From contig JAODMX010000185.1 of the NCBI GenBank assembly GCA_025464735.1, positions 1-7,223 on the forward strand: a DNA stretch of 7,223 bases, given 5' to 3'. The position numbers and the translations under genes are program-made. This DNA is from Frondihabitans sp. (lineage in GTDB: Bacteria > Actinomycetota > Actinomycetes > Actinomycetales > Microbacteriaceae). Positions 1-6,751 of the stretch are shown here, piece after piece. The notes under the pieces are model-generated. The model saw only the letters and a program-made list of their open reading frames with translations, had not been told where the DNA came from and did not search any database. Positions within the stretch are counted from its first letter, which is position 1; each line of letters begins with the position of its first letter.

Positions 1-1
1 G

Positions 2-19
2 GACTCCACCTCGTCGTGA
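2..19 (+). other. Possible 3' end of an upstream gene (last codons)
   Basis: The frame starting at base 2 reads Asp-Ser-Thr-Ser-Ser and then TGA at 17-19. All five codons end in G or C, as expected for coding sequence in this genome. A second open frame, ending in TGA at 63-65 and overlapping the ATG at 62, has A or T at most third positions and looks less like coding sequence. If the first reading is right, a gene on the same strand lies just upstream and may be co-transcribed with the family 2 hydrolase. Only about 18 bases are visible, so no product can be named. Confidence 0.25.
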
Positions 20-61
20 TCCGACATCGCCCGCTTGGCGAAAGCAACCAAGAGAGTTCCC

Positions 62-2491
62 ATGACCTTCGAACGCATCATCAGGCCCCTCAACGACGGG
101 TGGAAATTCCGCTACGGTGACCGGCTCGACGATCGATGGCCCGGTGTCGATGACCTGGACTGGTACGACGTGGGCGTTCCCCACTCCTTCGGAACACCGA
201 CGTTCATGGAAACCGACTTCTACGTTGGCTACGGAAGCTACCGTCGCGCCGTCGACATCGATCCGACCTGGATCGGTCGACACCTGGAGATCACGTTTCA
301 CGCCGTGTTCCAGGATGCGGAGATCTACTTGAACGGTCTCCTGGTCGGCCAGCACCAGGGCGGCTACACGGCCTTCCCCGTCGACATCAGCGACTTCGTT
401 CACGCCGGTGACAACCTGCTCTTCGTGCGGGTGGACAACCTCTGGAACCCGAGGCTCGCCCCTCGTGCAGGCGAGCACGTCTTCAACGGCGGCATCTACC
501 GAGACGTGGACCTGGTCGTCACCAACCGGGTGAGGATTGCCTGGTACGGAACATCGATCACCACGCCGGTCGTCACTGCCAACGTCTCCACGGTGGCCAT
601 CGACACCGAAGTCGTCAACGATCTCCCGAGGTCGGTCACCGCCGTCGTCACGAACACCTTCGATCACCACGGGGTCCGGCACGACATCTGCACCGAAGTG
701 ATCCTGCCGGCCGCGTCGACCGCCATTGTCAACCAGTCGGTCACGATCCCGGATCCTGATCTCTGGCACCCGGATCACCCGCACCTTTACGCGCTCCACA
801 GCTCCATCGCCGTCGACAACGAGATCCGTGATCGAACGGAGACCGGATTCGGGATCCGATGGTTCGAATTCACGGCCGACCGAGGCTTCTTCCTCAACGG
901 CGAGACCTACGACATCGTCGGAGCGAACGTGCACCAGGACCACGCCGGATGGGGGGACGCGGTCACGCACTCCGGCATGCGCCGAGACATCGCGATGGTG
1001 AAGGAAGCGGGGATGAACTTCATCCGTGGATCTCACTACCCGCACCATGAGAACTTCGCGGCCGAGTGCGACCGCCAGGGCGTTCTTTTCTGGTCCGAGC
1101 TTCCCTTCTGGGGCATGGGAGGCGAAAATATCGAGGGGTACTGGTCGGCAAGCGCCTACCCCATCGATCCAGACGATGAGGCGGACTTCGAACGAAGTTG
1201 TGAGCGCACGCTCGAGGAGATGATCCGCGTCAACCGAAATCATCCCAGTGTCATCGTCTGGTCGACCGGCAACGAAGTGTTTTTCAGCGACGACGACGTC
1301 ATCGAGAAGGCCCGAGCTTTGACCTCTCGCCTGGCCGATCTTGCACACGCTCAGGATCCGAGCCGGCCGGTCGCGGTCGGGGGCGCCCAACGCAAGGACT
1401 TCGATTCTCTGGCAGACATCGCCGGTTACAACGGTGATGGCGCCTCACTCTTCATCGATCCAGGCTTTCCAAGCATGGTGTCCGAGTACGGAAGCGTCGT
1501 GCAAGATCGCCCGGGAAGGTTCGCGGATCACTTCACCGACGGTGTCGAGATCCCCCGGCCGTGGCGTTCCGGCATCGTCCTGTGGTGCGCGTTCCACCAC
1601 GGGAGCATCGCGCCCGGGATGGGCCACATGGGCTTCATCGACCACCATCGGCTTCCGCTGCGCTCCTGGTACTGGTATCGGGAGCACCTGACCGGCGTGC
1701 CGGCGCCGAGCTTCCCGAAACCGGGTCTCGCTGTGGGCCTGCGGATTGAGGCGGATGTGTCCGTGGTGACAACGGACGGGCACGAGGATGCCTTTGTCGT
1801 CGTGAGCACGGTGGACCAAGACGGAACCGTGATCTCGACCGCGCCGGACGTCACGCTGACAGTCACGACGGGAGGCGGTCTCTTCCCGACCGGACGCAGC
1901 ATGGAATTGACTCCTCGCACCGGGTCCTTCGTGGACGGACGAGGAGCGATCGAGTTCCGCACCTACTTTTCGGGGACGAATATCATCACCGCGACGTCGC
2001 CGGGGCTGGCTCCGGCGAGCCTGTCCATCTCTGGCGTGGGTGGCGCGCCGTGGGCCGACCAACCCGTTCGCCTTCAGGACGGCCCACCCTCGCGACTCGG
2101 CGCGCCGGTCGGACAGAGCCACGCAAGTCTTGCCCGAGACCGACCGGTCTTCGCGAGTAGCTTCTTGCCCGACCACAAGCCGAGCAACGTCACCACGCCG
2201 AGCCTCACGACGTCGTGGCTGTCCAGCGACTCGACCCCCGGCGAATGGGTGACCCTCGATCTCGAAGGACCCCACGACCTCCAGCGGGTGGAGATCGTGT
2301 CCCTCGGCAACAGCGCCGTCGACTACGAACTCCTGCTCTCACCCGACAATGACGTGTTCGTCCTCGCAGGCTCGGGGTCCCTCACCGGGGCTGCGGTCAC
2401 GGAGAACCTCGGCGGAGCACGAACCCGGTTCGTCCGCCTTCGCTTTCCGGCCGCCCCGTGCGCGATCGCATCGATCAGTGTCTACGAGTGA
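62..2491 (+). CDS. Glycoside hydrolase family 2 enzyme, beta-galactosidase class, with C-terminal discoidin-like domain
   Basis: This predicted cytoplasmic exo-hydrolase probably removes a beta-linked sugar, most likely galactose, from imported oligosaccharides. The ATG at 62 is preceded by AAGAGAG at 50-56, five bases away, and gives 809 residues starting just before the family's usual N-terminal Gly-Trp-Lys-Phe. A TTG at 35 would add nine residues. Visible domains, numbered from ATG62: a sugar-binding jelly-roll (about 5-155, ending in NGGIYRDV), an Ig-like sandwich (about 160-260), a TIM barrel (about 268-545), a second Ig-like domain (about 555-660) and an F5/8 type C (discoidin-like) domain (about 690-809). 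The barrel carries HQD at 291-293, the proposed acid/base Glu405 in STGNEV, the proposed nucleophile Glu475 in MVSEYG, and a conserved-looking Trp508. No signal peptide is visible. The family also includes beta-glucuronidases and beta-mannosidases, so the substrate is inferred. It ends 9 bp before the stop of the convergent regulator. Confidence 0.93.
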   Translation: MTFERIIRPLNDGWKFRYGDRLDDRWPGVDDLDWYDVGVPHSFGTPTFMETDFYVGYGSYRRAVDIDPTWIGRHLEITFHAVFQDAEIYLNGLLVGQHQGGYTAFPVDISDFVHAGDNLLFVRVDNLWNPRLAPRAGEHVFNGGIYRDVDLVVTNRVRIAWYGTSITTPVVTANVSTVAIDTEVVNDLPRSVTAVVTNTFDHHGVRHDICTEVILPAASTAIVNQSVTIPDPDLWHPDHPHLYALHSSIAVDNEIRDRTETGFGIRWFEFTADRGFFLNGETYDIVGANVHQDHAGWGDAVTHSGMRRDIAMVKEAGMNFIRGSHYPHHENFAAECDRQGVLFWSELPFWGMGGENIEGYWSASAYPIDPDDEADFERSCERTLEEMIRVNRNHPSVIVWSTGNEVFFSDDDVIEKARALTSRLADLAHAQDPSRPVAVGGAQRKDFDSLADIAGYNGDGASLFIDPGFPSMVSEYGSVVQDRPGRFADHFTDGVEIPRPWRSGIVLWCAFHHGSIAPGMGHMGFIDHHRLPLRSWYWYREHLTGVPAPSFPKPGLAVGLRIEADVSVVTTDGHEDAFVVVSTVDQDGTVISTAPDVTLTVTTGGGLFPTGRSMELTPRTGSFVDGRGAIEFRTYFSGTNIITATSPGLAPASLSISGVGGAPWADQPVRLQDGPPSRLGAPVGQSHASLARDRPVFASSFLPDHKPSNVTTPSLTTSWLSSDSTPGEWVTLDLEGPHDLQRVEIVSLGNSAVDYELLLSPDNDVFVLAGSGSLTGAAVTENLGGARTRFVRLRFPAAPCAIASISVYE

Positions 2492-2500
2492 GCCACGCTC

Positions 2501-3283
2501 TCAGCCAGCACTCTTTGCGATTCGCTCCAGCTCTTCTGCCGTCGGCCCCTCGGAGGGTGCCGGAGGCCCGCTGGCGAGGAAGTCCTCGACCTGAAGGAGA
2601 TGATTCGCCATCCGAATCCCGGCGCGATCCGGCGAGTGCTCGACGAGCGCGTTGTAGATGGATCGATGCTCGGAGAGTGTGACTCCTTCCGCCCCGCCGA
2701 CGCTGATGGCACGCCATAGTCGGCTCCTCACGGTCTGACTCGTCAGAGCCGCGATCAACTCGAAGAGCACCGGGTTCGCCGACCCGTGGGCGACAGCCCG
2801 ATGGAAAGCAATATCGCACTGAAGAATCGTCGCGTGGTCCACGGGGTCAGCCTTCATTGCCGCTGCCATGCCGTCCAGAGATGCCTTCGCGGCCGCGAGC
2901 CCTTCTTCGTCGATCGACACCGCGGCGAGCTGCGCCGCTTGCATTTCGAGGGTCCTCCGGACGACATGAAGATTGATCGCGTTTTCGGCCTTCTGAAGGT
3001 CGACGATAAAGCTCAAGGGTGCCATCAGCAAGGACGGATCAAGGCTGGTGACGTAGGTTCCCGCTCCCTGCCGCGTCTCGAGCACGCCCATGAGCGACAA
3101 CGCCCGGACGCCTTCACGCAGGGAACTCCGCGAGACGGCCAAATCGACGGAGAGATCTTTTTCTCGAGGAAGCCGGTCGCCCGGCGCAAGGCTGCCGTCG
3201 AGAATCATCTTCTTGATTCCAAAGACGACGACATCTGTTTGCGACATCGGCGTCGCGAGCGTTTCGTTCGACACGCTGTCCAA
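2501..3283 (-). CDS. GntR family transcriptional regulator, FadR subfamily (FCD ligand domain)
   Basis: This is a DNA-binding regulator of 260 residues, the usual size for the FadR group. An N-terminal winged helix-turn-helix spans about residues 16-80, with the typical LAPGDRLPREKDLSVDLAVS stretch and a wing around RQGAGTYV. A helical FCD domain covers about 95-235. The pattern that usually binds metal in this domain is present: Asp157 and His161 (DIAFH), His206 (EH) and His228 (NH). In the family a sugar acid or similar small metabolite binds beside this metal and releases DNA, but the ligand here is unknown. The start is a TTG at 3281-3283, with GGAGGG 12 bases upstream. The in-frame ATG at 3245-3247 has no visible ribosome site. 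The gene lies downstream of the transporter genes on the same strand and converges on the family 2 hydrolase, which suggests it controls this locus. Confidence 0.93.
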   Translation of the reverse strand: MDSVSNETLATPMSQTDVVVFGIKKMILDGSLAPGDRLPREKDLSVDLAVSRSSLREGVRALSLMGVLETRQGAGTYVTSLDPSLLMAPLSFIVDLQKAENAINLHVVRRTLEMQAAQLAAVSIDEEGLAAAKASLDGMAAAMKADPVDHATILQCDIAFHRAVAHGSANPVLFELIAALTSQTVRSRLWRAISVGGAEGVTLSEHRSIYNALVEHSPDRAGIRMANHLLQVEDFLASGPPAPSEGPTAEELERIAKSAG

Positions 3284-3295
3284 TTCTCGTTCGAT

Positions 3296-3301
3296 CCCTC
3301 C
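3296..3301 (-). promoter_or_regulatory. Ribosome binding site deciding the TTG start of the GntR regulator
   Basis: On the minus strand GGAGGG lies 12 bases before the TTG at 3283-3281. The spacing is a little long, but this is the only strong Shine-Dalgarno match near either candidate start. It supports the TTG over the ATG twelve codons further in. Confidence 0.5.
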
Positions 3302-3371
3302 GCAGTCAAATACTCCTCGGCGGCTAGAGGGAAAGCTTATCGCCGGGAAGGAGAGGGCTCCTGCCGCGGCG

Positions 3372-3411
3372 ACGTCAAGGGCCGGCCGCTCCTGCGACCG
3401 GCCCTTGACGT
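3372..3411 (-). terminator. Strong hairpin after the binding-protein gene, probable terminator or mRNA 3' stabiliser
   Basis: The arms at 3372-3385 (ACGTCAAGGGCCGG) and 3398-3411 (CCGGCCCTTGACGT) are perfect 14-bp reverse complements around a 12-base loop. The hairpin begins seven bases after the TAG stop of the solute-binding protein gene. No run of U follows it on the minus strand, so it is not a textbook intrinsic terminator. U-less hairpins of this kind are common after genes in high-GC actinobacteria and may terminate transcription or protect the transcript from 3' exonucleases. Incomplete termination would let some transcription reach the regulator gene. The rest of the 3284-3418 gap shows no promoter that I would call. 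Confidence 0.75.
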
Positions 3412-3418
3412 GCGTGAA

Positions 3419-4651
3419 CTACTGGTTTGCTGCCTGCTTTGCGGCCGCCGCATACGCCGCGTCCGGGCTCGCCTTGGTCTTCACGATGTTTGTCAGAGCG
3501 GCGTTGAAGTCCGATTGGGCGACGTTCGAATTGGAGCCGACGTACACCGTCGGAGCCTCCTTGGCCACGCCTGCCAAAACCGTGGAGGTAACCTGGCCGC
3601 CGAAGAACGAATCCGGCTGCGTCATTTCTGTCATCGTGTAGGACGACGGTGTCGACGGGAAGAGCGTGTCCTTGGCGTAGCCCTTGGCCATGTTCGACGG
3701 ATTCGTCAGCCACTCGGCAATCTGCGTTGCCAGTTTCGGATTAGCGGAAGCCTTGAAGACAGAGAGATTCGATCCGATCTGCGACGAGGCACCGCCGGGA
3801 GCGGTCGTGACCTTCCACTTGCCGGCGCTGGTACCTCCGGAGGTCGTCATCAGCACGGACTCATAGGCAGGCCCGACCCACCCGACCAGCTTGTTCTGTG
3901 CGATACCGGCGCTCCAGTCCTGGGAGTACGGCTCGGCGTTCAAGCACAGTCCGTCCTGCCCGAACGAGGCGGCCCGGAGGAAGGCCTCCTTATTGACGCT
4001 CGACTCGGGCTCGAACTTTCCGGCGTTCGTGTAGTAGAAGTAGCCCTTCTGGAAGATCGAGGGCGTGTAGACCGAAGCGTCGGCCGCGTCGCAGACGAAA
4101 CCGCTTGATTCAGTCTTGATTTTTTCTGCGACGGACCGATAACCGTCCCAGGTGGAGATCAGCTTGCCGACCGCCGCCGGGTCCGTGGGCAATCCGGCAG
4201 CCTTGAAGACATCTGCGCGGTAGAAGAAGCCCTCGGGCCCGATGTCGATGGGGATCGCGATCTGCTTGCCATCCTTGGTCTGACCAGCCTTGACCTTCCA
4301 CGACAGATACTCATTTGAGATCTTCTTGAAGCCGTAGTCGTCAACGTTGACAAATTTGTCTTGCGCTCCCGAGAACGTCGCGGTGGTCGCTACGGCAATA
4401 TCGGGAATCCCCGAATTCGAGCGGAGAGCGGAGGCGAGTTTCGTGTCCACGTCCGGCGTCTTCAGCAACGTGATCTTCGCTTTCGGGAACGCCGCCTTAA
4501 CGCCATCGATAGAGGCGGTGGGAAGCGAACCGGGTCGATACCAGATCGTGATGGCGTTGTCGGAGCTCTTCGCTCCGGCGCATCCGGCCAGACTGGCAAT
4601 GAGGGCTCCTGCGAGCACGAGCGCGCCGAGCTTCTTTGATGGTGTTCTCAT
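3419..4651 (-). CDS. ABC transporter solute-binding lipoprotein, CUT1 sugar family
   Basis: This is the extracytoplasmic receptor that would capture the oligosaccharide and deliver it to the two permeases encoded upstream. It has 410 residues, typical for CUT1 binding proteins. The N-terminus is a lipoprotein signal: Lys6-Lys7, a hydrophobic stretch at 8-22, then LAGC with Cys24 as the predicted lipidated residue. The mature part has the style of family 1 binding proteins, with ITIWYRPG at 34-41 and IPIDIGPEGFFYRADVFKAAG at about 133-153, the region that contacts sugar and hinge in relatives. Two further cysteines, Cys187 and Cys236, could form a disulfide. The ATG at 4649-4651 has AAGAAAGG at 4660-4667, eight bases upstream. 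The open frame continues to 4897, but that extension overlaps permease 2 and lacks the signal peptide at its start, so I reject it. The gene lies 55 bp after permease 2. The ligand cannot be told from sequence. Confidence 0.93.
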   Translation of the reverse strand: MRTPSKKLGALVLAGALIASLAGCAGAKSSDNAITIWYRPGSLPTASIDGVKAAFPKAKITLLKTPDVDTKLASALRSNSGIPDIAVATTATFSGAQDKFVNVDDYGFKKISNEYLSWKVKAGQTKDGKQIAIPIDIGPEGFFYRADVFKAAGLPTDPAAVGKLISTWDGYRSVAEKIKTESSGFVCDAADASVYTPSIFQKGYFYYTNAGKFEPESSVNKEAFLRAASFGQDGLCLNAEPYSQDWSAGIAQNKLVGWVGPAYESVLMTTSGGTSAGKWKVTTAPGGASSQIGSNLSVFKASANPKLATQIAEWLTNPSNMAKGYAKDTLFPSTPSSYTMTEMTQPDSFFGGQVTSTVLAGVAKEAPTVYVGSNSNVAQSDFNAALTNIVKTKASPDAAYAAAAKQAANQ

Positions 4652-4673
4652 GGGTGGAACCTTTCTTGGTTTT

Positions 4674-4691
4674 CGGCACCGCTGTGTGCCG
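4674..4691 (-). other. Small hairpin between permease 2 and the binding-protein gene
   Basis: CGGCAC at 4674-4679 and GTGCCG at 4686-4691 form a 6-bp GC-rich stem with a 6-base loop. The stem lies 15 bases after the permease 2 stop and 6 bases before the AAGAAAGG ribosome site of the binding-protein gene. No U-run follows, so a terminator is unlikely. It could be an RNA processing or stability element that lets the binding protein be made in excess of the permeases, but that role is inferred. Confidence 0.4.
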
Positions 4692-4706
4692 GGTCTGAGG
4701 GAGCGA

Positions 4707-5603
4707 TCAGCCCTTGACGGAGCCGCCGGCGACATTCTCGAGGATCGTCTTACGGAGGCAGAGGAAGAGGATGACCAGTGGGATTGTGGCGACGAGGGTT
4801 CCCGACATGACCGTCGAATAGTCGAAGGAACCGTAATTTCCCTTGAGCTGCTGGATGGCGATCGGCAGGGTGTATTCGCTGGGGGTACCGAGGACAAGGA
4901 GCGGCCAGAGGTAGTCGTTCCACGTCCACATCACCTGGAAGATTCCGAGCGCGACCAGGGAGGGCCGCATCGCGGGGAGCCCGATACTCACGAACGTCCG
5001 GAAGAATCCGGCGCCGTCGATTGCAGCAGCGTCGATCACTTCATCGGGGATGGCCGAAGCTGCCGCCTGCCGCATCCAAAAAACGGCAAAGGCGGTGACG
5101 GCATTCGGGATGATCAGGGGTAGGAACGTGTTGAGCCACCCCAATGTCGCGTAGATCTGAAACAGGGGCACGAGCGCCACCCCGGTCGGCAGCACCAGCG
5201 TGACAAGGAGCACCCCGAAGAGACGGTTCCGTCCGGGGAATCGGCGCTTCGCAAAGGTGTAGCCCGCGAGGGCCGCCAAGAGGAGTTGAACGGTCGCGAT
5301 CACGATGGTGAGCCAGACGGAGTTCACGAAAGCACCCCAGAAGTTGGTACTGGCGACCGCCTTCGAGAAGTTGGTGAAGAACTCGGCACCGGGGATCAGC
5401 CTGGGCGGAAAGCTATAGATGTCACCGCTCGAGCTCGTCGCCATGACGATCAGCCAGTAGAACGGGAACGCGAAGATCACGACGCCGATGATCAGCACGA
5501 CGTGGGTGCTGACCCGACTCAGGCGGATTGGTGAACGGCGTTTCTTTACCGGTTTCGGATCGGCTGCGGACACCGCCGTCCGCTGGATTTCATGAATGGT
5601 CAT
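4707..5603 (-). CDS. ABC transporter permease, CUT1 family, MalG-like
   Basis: This is one of two membrane subunits that form the sugar channel. It has 298 residues, the usual size for MalG-type subunits. About six membrane segments are visible, near residues 33-54, 91-115, 127-150, 160-180, 212-235 and 265-284. The EAA loop that docks on the ATPase runs from Glu188 (EVIDAAAIDGA, then FVSIGLP to 210). The TWNDYLWPLL motif at about 227-236 is typical of the MalG side of the family. The start is the ATG at 5601-5603, five bases after the permease 1 stop, with GAGGA at 5613-5617 inside the end of permease 1. The open frame extends to 6065, but the extra part is arginine- and histidine-rich shadow of permease 1. 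The tight spacing implies co-transcription and translational coupling with permease 1. Confidence 0.94.
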   Translation of the reverse strand: MTIHEIQRTAVSAADPKPVKKRRSPIRLSRVSTHVVLIIGVVIFAFPFYWLIVMATSSSGDIYSFPPRLIPGAEFFTNFSKAVASTNFWGAFVNSVWLTIVIATVQLLLAALAGYTFAKRRFPGRNRLFGVLLVTLVLPTGVALVPLFQIYATLGWLNTFLPLIIPNAVTAFAVFWMRQAAASAIPDEVIDAAAIDGAGFFRTFVSIGLPAMRPSLVALGIFQVMWTWNDYLWPLLVLGTPSEYTLPIAIQQLKGNYGSFDYSTVMSGTLVATIPLVILFLCLRKTILENVAGGSVKG

Positions 5604-5608
5604 GGGTG

Positions 5609-6562
5609 TCAGTCCTCGAGGGGGTTTTTCAGGAAGCGGTAGGTCACCGCGGCGATGACGAGCAGGATGGCGAACGTCGCCCATCCGATGACGGTCGCGT
5701 AGCCGAGGTCCGCATGCACCGGCGAGGACGCGCCCGCCGAGCCGGGGCCACCGAGGTACTGGTACTGCAGCAGCATCATCGTCAGGCCGCCGTTGCCGAC
5801 GCCATTGCCCCCTCCGAAAAGGAGCTGTGGCTCCGTGAAGATTTGGAGGCCCGAGATCGTCCCCGTCAGAGTCACGAAGATCACGGTGGGGCGGAGGAGC
5901 GGAACAGTGATCGAGGTGAGGATCCGAAGGGGTCCGCCGCCATCGATGCGGGCCGCCTCGAAGAGGGAGGTGTCGATGGCCGAAAGCCCGGCCATGAACA
6001 CCACGAGGAAGTAGCCGAAGCCACGCCAGATGATCATCAGCGCGATGACGATCCGAATACCCCACGGCTCGTTGAGGAGGTCCGACTGCGGCAGTCCAAG
6101 GACGCGGGCAATCACGTTGACGATTCCGAACTGATTGCTGAACACGGCCTGAAACACGACGGCGACGACGACAAGGGAGGTCACCTGGGGAAGGAAAAAG
6201 GCTGCCTGGTAGAAGGCGCGACCACGCAGTCTCGGCTGGGACAGGATGACGGCGGCGACGAGGGCGCCGATGACCACCGGTATCTGGCCCATCGCGAAGA
6301 TCAAGAAGGTGTTTCCGGCCGCGTACCAGAAATCACCACTCGTAAAAAGACGGGTCCACTGGTCGAGGCCGACGTACTTCGACGTTCCGATCCCATCCCA
6401 CTTCTGTGTGCTCAGGTAGGCGGCGTATCCCAGCGGGATGATCGAGAAGCAAGCGAAGACGATGAAGAACGGTGCGATCGAGACGTACTCGCGCCAGTAC
6501 GCGATGAGGCCATTACGTTTCGGCACACGAGCGAGTACGGGTGTGCGGCTTTGCACAGTCAT
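5609..6562 (-). CDS. ABC transporter permease, CUT1 family, MalF/UgpA-like
   Basis: This is the partner membrane subunit and the first gene of the transporter operon. It has 317 residues with about six membrane segments, near 25-50, 82-108, 117-140, 170-192, 224-243 and 287-308. The EAA loop begins at Glu202 (EAARIDGGG, then ITVPLLRP to 225). The stretch NTFLIFAMGQIPVVIGALVA at 84-103 and FLPQVTSLVV at 123-132 fit the UgpA-like branch. A glycine-rich loop at about 247-283 (GGGNGVGNGG and GGPGSAGASS) separates the last two segments. The ATG at 6560-6562 has AGGAG at 6568-6572, five bases upstream. No ATPase gene appears in the window. Actinobacterial CUT1 systems often share one MsiK-type ATPase encoded elsewhere, which is the likely case here. 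Confidence 0.94.
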   Translation of the reverse strand: MTVQSRTPVLARVPKRNGLIAYWREYVSIAPFFIVFACFSIIPLGYAAYLSTQKWDGIGTSKYVGLDQWTRLFTSGDFWYAAGNTFLIFAMGQIPVVIGALVAAVILSQPRLRGRAFYQAAFFLPQVTSLVVVAVVFQAVFSNQFGIVNVIARVLGLPQSDLLNEPWGIRIVIALMIIWRGFGYFLVVFMAGLSAIDTSLFEAARIDGGGPLRILTSITVPLLRPTVIFVTLTGTISGLQIFTEPQLLFGGGNGVGNGGLTMMLLQYQYLGGPGSAGASSPVHADLGYATVIGWATFAILLVIAAVTYRFLKNPLED

Positions 6563-6592
6563 TGAGGCTCCTGTCGGTGGCTAACTGCGCCG

Positions 6593-6622
6593 ACTGTACC
6601 TATCCGGCCCACTCCTTCGCAA
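6593..6622 (-). promoter_or_regulatory. Candidate promoter of the transporter operon
   Basis: On the minus strand TTGCGA (6622-6617) and TACAGT (6598-6593) are 18 bases apart. Each matches four of six consensus positions for the main sigma factor. The -10 box is about 30 bp upstream of the permease 1 start. An ATCAGAT motif at 6630-6636 lies just upstream of the -35 box. Weak matches like this also arise by chance. Confidence 0.35.
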
Positions 6623-6629
6623 GCCATTC

Positions 6630-6636
6630 ATCAGAT
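6630..6636. promoter_or_regulatory. ATCAGAT motif, possible operator copy 1
   Basis: ATCAGAT is a 7-bp palindrome around a central A. It is exactly the reverse complement of ATCTGAT at 6678-6684, 48 bp away centre to centre, and both are preceded by TC on the plus strand. It lies just upstream of the candidate -35 box of the transporter operon. The protein that would bind it is unknown. Confidence 0.35.
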
Positions 6637-6677
6637 AACTTGCATGAAATTACGGACTTTGTCGCCATTTAGTGCTC

Positions 6678-6704
6678 ATCTGATCCAAATAGATAGGATC
6701 AGAG
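6678..6704. promoter_or_regulatory. Candidate operator: spaced inverted repeat upstream of the family 95 hydrolase gene
   Basis: TCTGATCC at 6679-6686 and GGATCAGA at 6696-6703 are perfect 8-bp reverse complements around an AT-rich 9-base spacer (AAATAGATA). Each arm also contains an ATCWGAT-like core, exact at 6678-6684 and six of seven at 6698-6704, with centres 20 bp apart or about two helical turns. That fits a dimeric regulator binding one face of the DNA. A TAGGAT box at 6694-6699 that could be the -10 of the family 95 gene lies inside the repeat, so binding there would block transcription. The local GntR/FadR regulator is the nearest candidate, but the sequence does not match the common FadR-type core GTNNNAC. 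Confidence 0.5.
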
Positions 6705-6751
6705 GACGACAAATCGATCGTGCCAACGAAGCCACCCGAGGAGAGACCTTC

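Noticed and set aside
1445..2275. 276-residue minus-strand open frame inside the family 2 gene
   Set aside because: It is antisense to conserved catalytic and C-terminal domains, with Arg/His-rich translation and no family resemblance.
3284..3371. Promoter for the regulator gene, including a TTGACT on the minus strand near 3304-3309
   Set aside because: The matching -10 would fall on the start codon itself. No other convincing pair was seen, so no promoter was called.
2786..4108. 440-residue open frame on the plus strand across the regulator, the intergenic hairpin and the binding-protein gene
   Set aside because: It is antisense to two clear family members and crosses a gene boundary. Its translation is arginine- and glycine-rich with no recognisable domain. 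Long antisense frames are expected in high-GC sequence.
4652..4897. N-terminal extension of the binding-protein gene to 492 residues
   Set aside because: It overlaps the end of permease 2 and would bury the lipoprotein signal peptide. The ATG at 4651 has a good ribosome site.
4347..5123. 258-residue plus-strand open frame
   Set aside because: It is antisense to the binding-protein start and permease 2, with no domain and no credible ribosome site.
5604..6065. N-terminal extension of permease 2 to give a 452-residue protein
   Set aside because: The extra sequence overlaps permease 1 in another frame and is low-complexity Arg/His/Pro. The ATG at 5603 has a ribosome site and gives the normal family length.
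5528..6565. 345-residue open frame on the plus strand opposite the permease genes
   Set aside because: It is antisense to permease 1 and the start of permease 2, with highly charged Asp/Glu/Arg/His-rich translation, as expected from the complement of membrane-protein codons.
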